Below, in pieces: positions 8,387-16,847 of a stretch of 64,000 nt of DNA. The position numbers and the translations under genes are program-made. Position 1 is the first letter of the stretch; every line of letters starts with the position of its first letter. The DNA comes from Comamonadaceae bacterium. GTDB lineage: Bacteria > Pseudomonadota > Gammaproteobacteria > Burkholderiales > Burkholderiaceae_C. Location of the stretch: NCBI GenBank assembly GCA_947442105.1, contig CANEVH010000002.1:1-64000 (forward strand). Direction: 5' to 3'. Under the pieces are notes generated by a model that did not search any database, was not told the DNA's origin, and saw nothing but the letters and a program-made list of their open reading frames with translations.

Positions 8387-9154
8387 CTACAAAGTTTCGG
8401 TATGCCCGTCCACCGCCAGCTCTTGGCCGGAGATCCGCGCACCTGCGCAAGAGGTGATGAACAGTGCCAATTGGGCGATGTCCTCGGCGTGAATAAAGGT
8501 CTTGAGCGAGGCCGCATCGGTCATTTCCTTGCGCACCGCCGCCTCGCTGCGCCCGGTTTGCAGGGCCTCTGCGGCAATCACCCGGTCCATGCGCTCGCCC
8601 GCCACCGATCCGGGGCAAATGCAGTTAACCCGCACGCCGGCGGGCCCCAGCTCTTGCGCCAATGTGCGCGTTAGCCCGCGTATCGCCCATTTGGCAGCCG
8701 CATAGGGCGCACGCCTTGGAAAACCAAACAGCCCGCCGGTGGACGACATATGAATAATCGACCCGCTGCCCTGCGCCCGCAGCAGCGGCGCGGCCAGGCG
8801 GGCACACAAAAACGCGGAGTCCAGGTTGACCGCCAAGCAATTGCGCCAGTCGGACAGGGAAATGTTTTCTACATTCGCTGTTGGCCCGGCCACACCGGCG
8901 TTGCTGACCAAAATGTCCAGCCCGCCCAAATACGCCGTGCCCTGGGAAAAAAAGTCCGCCACCTGCTGCTCGTCGCTCACATCGCAGACCATGCCTGCCA
9001 GCCTGGGGTGCGTGGCCAGCGTGGCATGCAGCGCAGCGGCGTTGACGTCGCAGATAAACACCCGCGCCCCCGCCGCTACAAACGCCTCGGCCATGGCCAA
9101 GCCTATGCCTGAGGCAGCGGCGGTAATCAGTACGCGTTGGTTGGCATGGGTCAT
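8387..9154 (-). CDS. SDR-family oxidoreductase
   Basis: 255 residues, a classical short-chain dehydrogenase. The NAD(P)-binding turn is ITAAASGIG (usual TGxxxGIG with Ala in place of the first Gly). The acidic residue in VFICDVN after strand 2 suggests NAD preference. The structural NAG is in LVSNAGVAG, the catalytic Ser in HMSSTGG and the YxxxK in YAAAK. The substrate is unknown; relatives act on sugar acids and hydroxy acids. It starts with ATG at 9154 and lies upstream of pckG on the same strand, separated by 235 bp. Confidence 0.9.
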   Translation of the reverse strand: MTHANQRVLITAAASGIGLAMAEAFVAAGARVFICDVNAAALHATLATHPRLAGMVCDVSDEQQVADFFSQGTAYLGGLDILVSNAGVAGPTANVENISLSDWRNCLAVNLDSAFLCARLAAPLLRAQGSGSIIHMSSTGGLFGFPRRAPYAAAKWAIRGLTRTLAQELGPAGVRVNCICPGSVAGERMDRVIAAEALQTGRSEAAVRKEMTDAASLKTFIHAEDIAQLALFITSCAGARISGQELAVDGHTETL

Positions 9155-9276
9155 GGGCTTGGCGTTTTACAGAAGGTGGAGGGGAAAAAACGCGCACTGT
9201 ATCCCGCTTTGGGGCCTTGCTTGATGCAAAAGCAGCGATGGTGTTGCCGTGCGCGACCCCTGCGAAAATCACCCGC

Positions 9277-9690
9277 ATGACCCTGCCCAAGCTCCCCTCC
9301 TTCCAAAGATTCTTTGCACCCCTGCTGGCGCTGGGCCTTGTGGCCCTGGCCTACCGCAGTTACGGCTGGCCTGGCGTGGCCGCCGCGCTGGGCGCGCTGG
9401 TGATGTGGATGTTGTTGCACTTCACCCGCATGCTGCAGGTCATGCAACGCGCGGCCAAGCGACCCAAGGGTTATGTTGACAGTGCCGTCATGCTCAACGC
9501 CAAGCTGCGTGCGGGCATGACGCTGCTGCACGTCGTGGCGCTTACACGCGCGCTGGGTAGTTTGGCCACGGCGCTGGGCGATCAGCCCGAAGTGTTTTGC
9601 TGGAGCGACGGCTCGGGCTCCACGGTGCGCTGCGAGTTTGTGGGCGGTCGCTTGAAAACCTGGAGCTTGGTGCGCCCAGCGGCCGAATAA
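9277..9690 (+). CDS. Small membrane protein of unknown function upstream of ilvE
   Basis: 137 residues from MTLPKLPSFQRFF; the ORF track start is 20 codons too early. Two hydrophobic segments (FAPLLALGLVALAYR and PGVAAALGALVMWMLLHF) are followed by a basic stretch (RAAKRPKG) and a soluble C-terminus. The position directly before ilvE is common in Comamonadaceae, where such proteins are sometimes annotated as glycerate kinase without support. I recognise no functional motif. Confidence 0.7.
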   Translation: MTLPKLPSFQRFFAPLLALGLVALAYRSYGWPGVAAALGALVMWMLLHFTRMLQVMQRAAKRPKGYVDSAVMLNAKLRAGMTLLHVVALTRALGSLATALGDQPEVFCWSDGSGSTVRCEFVGGRLKTWSLVRPAAE

Positions 9691-9761
9691 TCATTGGGAA
9701 AAATGTCGCCCCGTAAAATCCCCGATTTGCCCAACCGCCCCACCTTCAAAGGATACCTGCA

Positions 9762-10712
9762 ATGACCGCCATGCCCCCCTCCATGTCTGACCGCGACGGA
9801 AAAATCTGGATGGACGGCCAAATGGTCGACTGGCGCGACGCCAAGATCCACGTGCTCAGCCACACCCTGCACTACGGCTGCGGCGCTTTTGAGGGCGTAC
9901 GCGCCTACAACACCGCCCAGGGCACGGCCATCTTTCGCTTGGCCGAGCACACCGAACGCCTGTTCAACAGTGCCAAGATTTTGCGCATGAACATTCCGTT
10001 TTCCAAAGAGCAGGTGATGGACGCGCAAAAAGCCGTGGTGCGCGACAACAACTTGGAGAGCTGCTACCTGCGCCCGCTGACCTGGATTGGCGACAAAAAG
10101 CTCGGCGTCTCGCCCAAGGGCAACACCATCCACCTGATGGTGGCCGCCTGGCCCTGGGGCGCCTACCTGGGCGAAGAAGGCATGAAGCGCGGCATCCGTG
10201 TCAAGATTTCGAGCTACACCCGCCACCACGTCAACATCACCATGACCCAGGCCAAGGCGGTGAGCAACTACACCAACTCCATTCTGGCCAATATGGAAGC
10301 CACCGACGACGGCTACGACGAAGCCATGCTGCTCGACACCAATGGCTTTGTCTCGGAAGGCGCGGGCGAAAACCTGTTTGTCATCAAAGACGGCGTGGTC
10401 TACACCCCCGACCTGTCGGCCGGCGCCTTGAACGGCATCACCCGCAACACCGTCATGCACATCTGCAAAGACCTGGGGCTGGAGCTGGTGCAAAAGCGCA
10501 TCACCCGCGACGAGGTCTATATCTGTGACGAAGCTTTCTTCACCGGCACCGCCGCCGAAGTGACGCCCATCCGTGAACTCGACCGCATCGCCCTGGGCAA
10601 AGACGATTACGTAGGCAGCCGTGGCCCCATCACCGAAAAAATCCAGGCCGCTTTCTTCGACATCGTCAACGGCCGTAACCCCAAGTACGCGCACTGGTTG
10701 AGCCTGGTTTAA
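9762..10712 (+). CDS. ilvE: Branched-chain amino acid aminotransferase
   Basis: PLP enzyme that transfers the amino group between glutamate and the 2-keto acids of Leu, Ile and Val. 316 residues, fold-type IV. Diagnostic segments are IWMDGQMVDWRDAKIHVLSHTLHYG at the N-terminus and the PLP-binding Lys within QAKAVSNYTNSILA. Further segments are the EEAMLLD-like DEAMLLDTNGFVSEGAGENLF and FFTGTAAEVTPIRELD. AAGGA precedes the ATG. It is followed after 33 bp by the zinc-finger gene. Confidence 0.96.
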   Translation: MTAMPPSMSDRDGKIWMDGQMVDWRDAKIHVLSHTLHYGCGAFEGVRAYNTAQGTAIFRLAEHTERLFNSAKILRMNIPFSKEQVMDAQKAVVRDNNLESCYLRPLTWIGDKKLGVSPKGNTIHLMVAAWPWGAYLGEEGMKRGIRVKISSYTRHHVNITMTQAKAVSNYTNSILANMEATDDGYDEAMLLDTNGFVSEGAGENLFVIKDGVVYTPDLSAGALNGITRNTVMHICKDLGLELVQKRITRDEVYICDEAFFTGTAAEVTPIRELDRIALGKDDYVGSRGPITEKIQAAFFDIVNGRNPKYAHWLSLV

Positions 10713-10745
10713 GGCGGCTGCGTCCCACCCACACAGAACACCGCC

Positions 10746-10952
10746 ATGTCCAAATCGCTCGTCACCCTGCTGGCCAAAGACCTCAACCCCCAAGGCGGCG
10801 TGTTTTGCCCCAGCCCCCTGGCCGACATGAAAACCTGGAACACCCACCCCAAGGTCTACCTGGACGTAGCCCACACCGGCCAAGCCAAGTGCCCCTACTG
10901 CGGCACCGTCTACCAGCTCAAGGACGGCGAGCATTTCGAAGCGCACCATTGA
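10746..10952 (+). CDS. CHCC-type zinc-finger domain protein
   Basis: 68 residues with the metal-binding pattern FCPSP...HPKVYLDV...CPYCGTVYQL, the zf-CHCC family related to the NDUFS6 subunit of respiratory complex I. In betaproteobacteria this small protein usually lies between ilvE and waaF. Here the usual waaF neighbour is displaced by a restriction-modification pair. The exact function of bacterial stand-alone members is not established. Confidence 0.88.
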   Translation: MSKSLVTLLAKDLNPQGGVFCPSPLADMKTWNTHPKVYLDVAHTGQAKCPYCGTVYQLKDGEHFEAHH

Positions 10953-10991
10953 CATATTGCGTCAGTGGTTTCCTTCGTTTAGAGTTGGGAT

Positions 10992-11909
10992 ATGTATAAA
11001 TCAACAGTCCCAAGGCCTACGGTAAATGAGATCATCCCGTCTCTTGGCCGACGACAGCAGCCGGGGCTGACCGAGTCTGCTGTATTGGAGGGCAATGCAC
11101 TGGCAGTTCTGCAGTCGCTTCCCAGTGCGTCGGTGCAATGTGCCATTACCTCGCCCCCGTACTGGGGGCTGCGGGATTACGGCATTGATGGCCAAATTGG
11201 CCTTGAGCCCTCACTGGGCCAGTTTTTAGACCAGTTGACCTTTGTCTTTTCAGAGCTGCGCCGCGTTCTCGCGGACGATGGCACGCTTTGGCTCAATATC
11301 GGAGACGGCTACACCAGTGGCAACCGGGGTTATCGGGCTACTGACAGAAAAAATCCTGCGCGCGCCATGGCGACGCGCCCCCCCACGCCGGATGGGTTAA
11401 AGCCCAAGGATTTGATTGGCGTGCCTTGGCGCCTGGCGTTTGCATTGCAAGAGGATGGGTGGTATTTGCGCAGCGACGTGGTTTGGAACAAACCCAACGC
11501 CATGCCAGAGAGCGTAAAAGACCGCCCGGTACGGTCCCACGAGTATCTTTTTATGCTTACCAAATCCGAGCACTACTTCTATGACCACGAGGCGGTAAAA
11601 GAGGAAACGGGTGACGAAGGCCTCAGGCGCAGCCGACGCTCTGTGTGGAGTGTCAACACCAAACCGTTTCTAGGAGCCCATTTCGCCACATTTCCAGCGG
11701 AGCTTATTCGCCCGTGCGTGCTGGCAAGCTCAAAGCCGGGTGACTTCGTACTCGACCCATTTTTTGGCTCTGGAACCGTGGGACTGGTGAGCCAGGAGGA
11801 AGGCAGGCGATACCTTGGCATTGAACTCAACCCGGAATATGTGAGATTGGCAAGCGAGCGTTTGCAAGCTGCGCAGCCCAACTTGACCAAGCTGGTTGTC
11901 AATGGGTAA
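10992..11909 (+). CDS. Type II DNA methyltransferase, SPPY class (probable N4-cytosine)
   Basis: 305 residues. The catalytic motif IV is TSPPYWGLRDYG and motif I is FFGSGTVGL in the order of a beta-class enzyme (catalytic motif first, SAM motif near the C-terminus). SPPY is typical of N4-cytosine methylases, and TSPPYWGLRDYG is the form seen in enzymes such as M.Cfr9I. Paired with the overlapping XcyI-like nuclease gene, it probably protects CCCGGG. GC content and codon use look lower than in flanking ilvE and waaF, consistent with acquisition. Confidence 0.88.
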   Translation: MYKSTVPRPTVNEIIPSLGRRQQPGLTESAVLEGNALAVLQSLPSASVQCAITSPPYWGLRDYGIDGQIGLEPSLGQFLDQLTFVFSELRRVLADDGTLWLNIGDGYTSGNRGYRATDRKNPARAMATRPPTPDGLKPKDLIGVPWRLAFALQEDGWYLRSDVVWNKPNAMPESVKDRPVRSHEYLFMLTKSEHYFYDHEAVKEETGDEGLRRSRRSVWSVNTKPFLGAHFATFPAELIRPCVLASSKPGDFVLDPFFGSGTVGLVSQEEGRRYLGIELNPEYVRLASERLQAAQPNLTKLVVNG

Positions 11910-12915
11910 ACCCGTGTTTCGTCTTCCTGCGCCCACGCTTCAAATTGGATTTGCCCAGAAATTGGTCGCGTTGCGTCAGACGCACTTGCAGCCTGCTTTG
12001 CTGGCCACTGCCGCAACGCTGGACATCGCTGAATTGGACCGTCAACTTGCAAGCGCCGCGCCGCTCCATGCTTTGCAAAAACTCGCTTCCGTTGGCTTGC
12101 GTGGAGAAGCCTTGTTTGCAACACCTTTGCTTGTCAGCGCACGGCCTGCATTGATTACCTATTACCGCACGCTCTTGGGGTACAGCCAAAAAGAGTTTTA
12201 CAAGGCTGGCTCTGGCTTAACGGTCTTTAGGCGTGCGGAAGAGGGCTTTGGCCTGAGCGCCAAGGCGATTGACGCCCTGCCTGCCTTGTGTCGTTGTTTG
12301 AATGCCCAGGCTTGTGAGTTGCTCCTGGGGATTGACGCCTTGCCGCTGACCGGCCACCTGCTCAACGAATTGAGTTTGCTGTCCGTGGGGCCGCAGTTGC
12401 GCGGTGGAAACAACAACACACGCGGCGAGTCTGGGATCGATCAGGTCTTTGAGGTCATCTTGTCAGCCCTTGCCCACGCAAAACCAGAAGTTTCAGGTAA
12501 GGCAATCTCATTGGTCAACGCATCAAAGCGAACCATCGTGGTCCAAGTCGCGGCCGACCCGGACATTATCATTCAAGAGGTTTTGGCCAGCGGCGAGTGT
12601 CTGCCACTCCTGGCCATAGAGGTCAAAGCCGGCACTGATGCCTCCAATATTCACAACCGCATTGGGGAGGCCGAAAAAAGCCATCTCAAAGCCAAAGCGC
12701 GCAAATTTACGAAGTTCTGGACCATCGTGAATGTGGACACCTTGGATCTGGACTTTGCCCACAAGCAATCGCCCACTACCAATCAATTCTTCAAACTTTC
12801 TAAACTCTTGGCCTTGGGTTCTGACAGCCGCAAGCAGTTTGTTGACTACATCATTGCTTTGGTGGGCATCCAAGCAAAGCCACGCAGGGTGACCCCAAAG
12901 CCAAAAAAGCAGTGA
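11902..12915 (+). CDS. XcyI-like type II restriction endonuclease
   Basis: 337 residues from the ATG at 11902, which overlaps the methylase stop by 8 bp. The nuclease core is in the C-terminal half: LPLLAIEVKAGTDASNIHNRIGEAEKSH, where the ExK of a PD-(D/E)XK site (IEVK) is followed by the strongly conserved SNIHNRIGEAEK signature of the RE_XcyI family. The N-terminal half is helical with an embedded HTH-like stretch (RTLLGYSQKEFYKAGSGLTVFRRAEEG). The predicted target CCCGGG rests on family membership (XcyI, Cfr9I) and was not tested. The stop overlaps the GTG of waaF. Confidence 0.75.
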   Translation: MGKPVFRLPAPTLQIGFAQKLVALRQTHLQPALLATAATLDIAELDRQLASAAPLHALQKLASVGLRGEALFATPLLVSARPALITYYRTLLGYSQKEFYKAGSGLTVFRRAEEGFGLSAKAIDALPALCRCLNAQACELLLGIDALPLTGHLLNELSLLSVGPQLRGGNNNTRGESGIDQVFEVILSALAHAKPEVSGKAISLVNASKRTIVVQVAADPDIIIQEVLASGECLPLLAIEVKAGTDASNIHNRIGEAEKSHLKAKARKFTKFWTIVNVDTLDLDFAHKQSPTTNQFFKLSKLLALGSDSRKQFVDYIIALVGIQAKPRRVTPKPKKQ

Positions 12916-13976
12916 GAAGCGCTTCAGAAGTGTGTAGTACCTTGGTCATCGCGCCCCAGTGGATTGGCGATGCGGTGATGACCGAGCCGCTCTTGCGCCG
13001 CTTGCACGCGCGGGGCGAGCGCATTACGGTGGGTGCGCTGCCGTGGGTGGCGCCGGTATACCGGGCTATGGCGTGCGTGGAGCGGGTGATGGAGTTTCCC
13101 TTTGCCCACGGCGGTTTGCAGTGGGCTGCGCGTCGGGCCATGGCGCGCCGACTCCGCGGCCAGTTTGAACGGGCGGTGGTCTGCCCCAACTCGTTCAAGA
13201 GCGCCCTTATTCCGTGGTGGGCTGGCATCCCTGAGCGCGTGGGCTATCTGGGTGAGGCGCGTTACGGGCTGCTTACCCAGCGCCTGCCCAACCCGTCCAA
13301 AACCCTGCGAGCGCCCATGGTGGCTTTTTACGGAGCGCTCAGCCAAGCGCCAGGGTTGGAGGGCCAGCGCCCCGAGCTTTCGCTGTCCACCCAGGCGGTA
13401 GACGCCGCGCTACAGCCCCTGGGCTTGCAGAGTGGCAGCTATTGCGTGCTGGTTCCGGGGGCCGAATACGGCCCCGCCAAACGCTGGCCCACGCCGCATT
13501 TCGCCGCGCTGGCGCGCCAGATTTTGCGCGACACCGGATTGAAACTGCTGCTTTTGGGCTCGGCCAAGGACGCCGGCGTGTGCGCCGACATTGCGCAGGC
13601 GGCACAAGAGGCCGGGCCGGGCCGCTGCATCGACCTGTCGGGGCGCACCGGTTTGGCCCAAGCCCTGGCGCTTGTAAGCGCAGCCCACAGCCTGGTGAGC
13701 AACGATTCCGGCATGATGCATGTGGCGGCGGCTTTTGGTGTGCCGCAGGTGGCCATATTCGGCTCGTCGAGCCCGCTGCACACGCCGCCTTTGAGCGATC
13801 GCGCGCAGGTCGTCTGGCTGAAGAATGACGCAGACTACGCCCCACCCCTGGACTGCGCGCCTTGCTTTGCCCGCCAGTGCCCGCTGGGCCACACCCGCTG
13901 CCTGCGCGATGTGACGCCGCAACGGGTGTGGGCGCTGCTGCAAAGCCAGGACGAAAAAAAAGTCACCCGAAGGTGA
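12912..13976 (+). CDS. waaF: ADP-heptose:LPS heptosyltransferase II
   Basis: Adds the second L-glycero-D-manno-heptose of the LPS inner core at the cytoplasmic face. 354 residues, GT9 family. Features are APQWIGDAVMTEPLLRRL at the N-terminus, LVPGAEYGPAKRWP at the start of the second Rossmann domain, and VSNDSGMMHVAAAFGVPQVAIFG for donor binding. Translation may begin at the GTG at 12912, which overlaps the nuclease stop as GTGA. The roughly ten residues before TLVIAPQWIGD look like an acquired extension, and a GTG at 12930 is an alternative start. Confidence 0.93.
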   Translation: MRSASEVCSTLVIAPQWIGDAVMTEPLLRRLHARGERITVGALPWVAPVYRAMACVERVMEFPFAHGGLQWAARRAMARRLRGQFERAVVCPNSFKSALIPWWAGIPERVGYLGEARYGLLTQRLPNPSKTLRAPMVAFYGALSQAPGLEGQRPELSLSTQAVDAALQPLGLQSGSYCVLVPGAEYGPAKRWPTPHFAALARQILRDTGLKLLLLGSAKDAGVCADIAQAAQEAGPGRCIDLSGRTGLAQALALVSAAHSLVSNDSGMMHVAAAFGVPQVAIFGSSSPLHTPPLSDRAQVVWLKNDADYAPPLDCAPCFARQCPLGHTRCLRDVTPQRVWALLQSQDEKKVTRR

Positions 13977-13979
13977 CTT
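13954..13979 (-). terminator. Intrinsic terminator with UUCG tetraloop, minus strand
   Basis: Read on the minus strand, AAGTCACC-TTCG-GGTGACTT forms a perfect 8-bp stem closed by a C(UUCG)G loop, followed by six more T residues. On the plus strand no T-run follows, so the element serves leftward transcription. It overlaps the last codons of waaF. No annotated leftward gene feeds it. Confidence 0.75.
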
Positions 13980-14150
13980 GTAAATGTCTCGCAAGAGACT
14001 TCGTTGGAACCAGAAACCAGCTCGCCGATCAACACTTTTTATGATGTGTGCCATTGACTCGGCTAAGGCAATGCGGTAACTGTAAGTGGCGCGCACCTTT
14101 TTAAGCATCCCCTGAACGGGGGGTTGCGCTCCTCTTTTTGATTTCCTCAC
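13954..14150 (-). ncRNA. Candidate small RNA ending at the UUCG terminator
   Basis: Between waaF and the rightward ROK gene, only a transcript started within about 13980-14185 (or antisense inside the ROK gene) can use the leftward terminator. The minus strand here folds into CCCC/GGGG and GTCTC-TTGC-GAGAC hairpins before the terminator. No minus-strand reading frame closes before the terminator, which argues against a small protein. The 5' end is a guess; I found no clear promoter. It matches no RNA family I can name. Confidence 0.4.
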
Positions 14151-14184
14151 TGCGGCCAGGGCGCTGGCGCGACTAAATCAAGCG

Positions 14185-15462
14185 ATGGGTGAAAATCACC
14201 CCAAGATGAAAAACCCCGTTAGCGCACCCACTGCCAGCCGCGCCGAAGCGCCCCCAATATTGCGCCCGCGCGGCTCCAACCATGTGGGCATGCGCCAGTT
14301 CAATGAACGCGTGGTGTTGCAGGCGGTGCGCCTGCACGGCAGCGTGCCCAAGGCCGAACTGGCGCGCCTGACCGGCCTGAGCGCCCAAACCATTGGCCTC
14401 ATCACCACCCGGCTAGAAGACGACGGTTTGTTGCTGCGCCACGCGCCGCTGCGCGGGCGCATTGGCCAGCCCTCGGTGCCGCTGGCGCTCAATCCCGATG
14501 GGGCGTTTGCCCTGGGCATCAAGCTTGGGCGGCGCAGCACCGACTGTTTGCTGGTCGACTTTACTGGCCAGGTGCGCCAGCGCGCGACGCTGGCCTATGA
14601 CTTCCCAGACGCCGCCAGCCTGCTGCCCACCATTGCGGAGCGCATCGCGGCCATTGAGGGCGGCATGGGCGCGCTGGCTTCCCGTCTGGTGGGCGTGGGT
14701 GTGGCCGCGCCCTTTAATCTGGGCGGCTGGCACAAGATGCTGGGCCTGTCGCAGACGAGCTCAGACCGCTGGAACCAGATTGACCTCTTGGCCGAGGTAC
14801 AGGCCATGACCCGCACGCCGGTGAGTTTTGCCAAAGACACCCAGGCCGCCTGCGTGGCCGAGCTGGTGGCTGGGCGCGGGCGCGACCTGAAAAGCTTTCT
14901 CTATCTCTTTATCGACACTTTTGTTGGTGGCGGGGTGGTCATCAACTCGCACCTGCATGGCGGCGTGCACGGCAACTCCGGGGCAGTGGCCTCCTTGCCG
15001 CTGCAGCTGGCGAGCAGTCCGGTGGGCGAACCATCCGTGCGCATGCCCGAGCAACTGATTGGCCACGCCTCGCTGTGGGAACTAGAGCAACGTTTTGGCG
15101 CCGCTGGGCTGGAGCCGAGCGCGGCCTACGACGACCGTGCCACCAGCGCGCCCTATTTGCAGCACACCGAACCGTGGACCGCCCATGCGGCGCAGGCCCT
15201 GGCCCAATGCGTGGTGAGCGGGACCGCGTTTTTGGACCTGGATGCGGTGGTGATCGACGGCTCGTTTTCACGCGCCATGCTCACGCGCCTGCTGGCCCAA
15301 ACCGAAGTGGCCTTAGAGGACTACAACTGGGAAGGCCTGTGGCGCCCGCAGCTCATTGCTGGCGACATTGGTTCAGACGCCCGGGCGCTGGGGGGCGCAC
15401 TATTGCCCTTGCACGAAAACTTCGCCCCGGACCGCGACCTCTTTCTTAAGGCGATGGCGTAG
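14185..15462 (+). CDS. ROK-family (NagC/XylR-like) transcriptional regulator
   Basis: 425 residues (418 if translation starts at the second Met, 14206). The N-terminus has a MarR-like winged helix (NERVVLQAVRLHGSVPKAELARLTGLSAQTIGLITTRLEDDGLL). It is followed by an ROK actin-like fold (FALGIKLGRRSTDCLLVDFTG, GVGVAAPFNLGG, FAKDTQAACVAELVAGRG, LFIDTFVGGGVVINSHL). The ROK zinc motif CxCGxxGC is absent; the corresponding place reads HGNSGAVASLPL. Such proteins usually repress sugar uptake or catabolism genes, but none is adjacent. Its 3' end overlaps the convergent histidine kinase gene by 17 bp. Confidence 0.85.
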   Translation: MGENHPKMKNPVSAPTASRAEAPPILRPRGSNHVGMRQFNERVVLQAVRLHGSVPKAELARLTGLSAQTIGLITTRLEDDGLLLRHAPLRGRIGQPSVPLALNPDGAFALGIKLGRRSTDCLLVDFTGQVRQRATLAYDFPDAASLLPTIAERIAAIEGGMGALASRLVGVGVAAPFNLGGWHKMLGLSQTSSDRWNQIDLLAEVQAMTRTPVSFAKDTQAACVAELVAGRGRDLKSFLYLFIDTFVGGGVVINSHLHGGVHGNSGAVASLPLQLASSPVGEPSVRMPEQLIGHASLWELEQRFGAAGLEPSAAYDDRATSAPYLQHTEPWTAHAAQALAQCVVSGTAFLDLDAVVIDGSFSRAMLTRLLAQTEVALEDYNWEGLWRPQLIAGDIGSDARALGGALLPLHENFAPDRDLFLKAMA

Positions 15463-16828
15463 GCGAGGCCTCGTTCGCGCCCACTGGCAAGCGCAGCACA
15501 AAGCAGGCGCCGCCGCCTGCGCGGTTGCGGCAGCTTGCCGAGCCGCCGTGGCGGTGGGCAATAGACTGCACCAGCGCCAATCCCAGCCCCACACCGCCGT
15601 CTTGCTCGGAGGCGCCCGGTAGTCTGTAAAAAGGCTCAAAAATACGGGACTGAAACTCCTGGGGAACGCCTGGCCCCTGGTCCTTGACTTCGATAACGGC
15701 GAATCCACCCTCTTGGTACAGCGCCAGTTCCACCGCGCTGGCGGCGTAGCGGCGGGCGTTTTCCAGCAGGTTGCGCACCGCGCGGCGCAGCAACTTGGCA
15801 ATGCCAGGCACTTGCAGCACCGCCGCCTGGGTGTCCAGCAGCGCGCCGCTGCGCGCGCACTCTTCGGCGGCCAGCCCCACCAGGTCTACCGTTTCCACCG
15901 TGCCGACATCGGCCGCGCGGGCGTCCAGGCGGCTGGCCAGCAAAATCTCATCAATCAACTGGTCCAGCTCGGCCAGGTTGCGCTCCATCTCGGGTTTGCG
16001 CTGCGCCAGGGCTTGGGCCGAGCCTTGGCCCATCAGCTCCAGGCCCATGCGAATGCGGGTCAGCGGCGAGCGCAGCTCGTGCGAGGCATTAGCCAGCAAG
16101 GACTTTTGCGAGGCCAGCAGCGCGTCGCGCGCTTTGACCAGGTTTTCGATACGCTCGGCGGCGTGGTTGAAGCGCTGGGCCAGAAAGCCGACTTCGTCCT
16201 CGCCCACGGCGCTCAGCCGCACGCTCAGGTCACCGTCGCCCCAGCGCTGCACGCCGGCTTGCAGACCTTCTAGCCGACGCGTGAGGCGGCGCACGATGGG
16301 GTAGGTCGCCAGCGCCACTGCCACGGCCACCAGCGCCAGCGTCCAAAAAAACCCAAACGGCGCAATCCAGGGGCTGCGCGCCGGGCGTGGCATGTGCAAA
16401 TGCAAGGTTTGCCCGTCTTGCAGCGTGACCACAAACTCCGGCCCGCGGCCAAAGCGGCCCACCGGCTCGTCAGCCGCATCTGGTGTGTCTGGTGCGTCTG
16501 GCGCTTCTGCAACCGGTGCCTGGCGCCCCGCAGGCGCAGTGCCAGCTTGGCGGGGGACGGGCGGTGCTTGCACTGCGGGCTCGGATTCGTCGTGCTCGCG
16601 GCCTGCATCGTCGTGTTCATGGTCTGCTTCGTCATGGTGCTGCACGCGTGGGCGCAGCACGTGGGCGGTGCCCGCGCCAATCACGTCGCCCTGGGAGTTG
16701 CGCACCACGACTTGGCGCAGCGGCGGCTCTGCGGCCATGCGCCAAGCAAAGCCGACCAAAAAGGTGAGCACCCCCACGGCCAGCACCACGGCGAGCCAAA
16801 TGCGAACGTAGAGTTTGTGAAACAGCAT
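15446..16828 (-). CDS. Sensor histidine kinase with His-rich periplasmic loop
   Basis: 460 residues from MLFHKLYVRIWLAVVL, 20 bp after the regulator stop. Order of parts: TM1 (about 8-28), periplasmic loop, TM2 (about 155-175), HAMP (IVRRLTRRLEGLQAG), H-box with the phospho-accepting His (LANASHELRSPLTRIR). The ATPase boxes are RNLLENARRY, DQGPGVP and GVGLGLALV. The loop carries an HHDEADHEHDDAGREHDESE run (residues about 64-83) followed by a proline/alanine-rich stretch. Such a run is a plausible metal or cation sensor. Closest general type is CpxA/BaeS/RstB-like. It pairs with the response regulator upstream. Confidence 0.92.
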   Translation of the reverse strand: MLFHKLYVRIWLAVVLAVGVLTFLVGFAWRMAAEPPLRQVVVRNSQGDVIGAGTAHVLRPRVQHHDEADHEHDDAGREHDESEPAVQAPPVPRQAGTAPAGRQAPVAEAPDAPDTPDAADEPVGRFGRGPEFVVTLQDGQTLHLHMPRPARSPWIAPFGFFWTLALVAVAVALATYPIVRRLTRRLEGLQAGVQRWGDGDLSVRLSAVGEDEVGFLAQRFNHAAERIENLVKARDALLASQKSLLANASHELRSPLTRIRMGLELMGQGSAQALAQRKPEMERNLAELDQLIDEILLASRLDARAADVGTVETVDLVGLAAEECARSGALLDTQAAVLQVPGIAKLLRRAVRNLLENARRYAASAVELALYQEGGFAVIEVKDQGPGVPQEFQSRIFEPFYRLPGASEQDGGVGLGLALVQSIAHRHGGSASCRNRAGGGACFVLRLPVGANEASPTPSP

Positions 16829-16847
16829 GCGGCGGGTGCGCAGCGCC

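Noticed and set aside
9582-10955. 457-residue minus-strand ORF
   Set aside because: Antisense to ilvE and the zinc-finger gene; a shadow frame.
13410-14150. 246-residue minus-strand ORF including the segment MLKKVRATYSYRIALAES
   Set aside because: It runs through a strong terminator into the antisense of waaF, so it is unlikely to be translated; the non-coding RNA reading is preferred.
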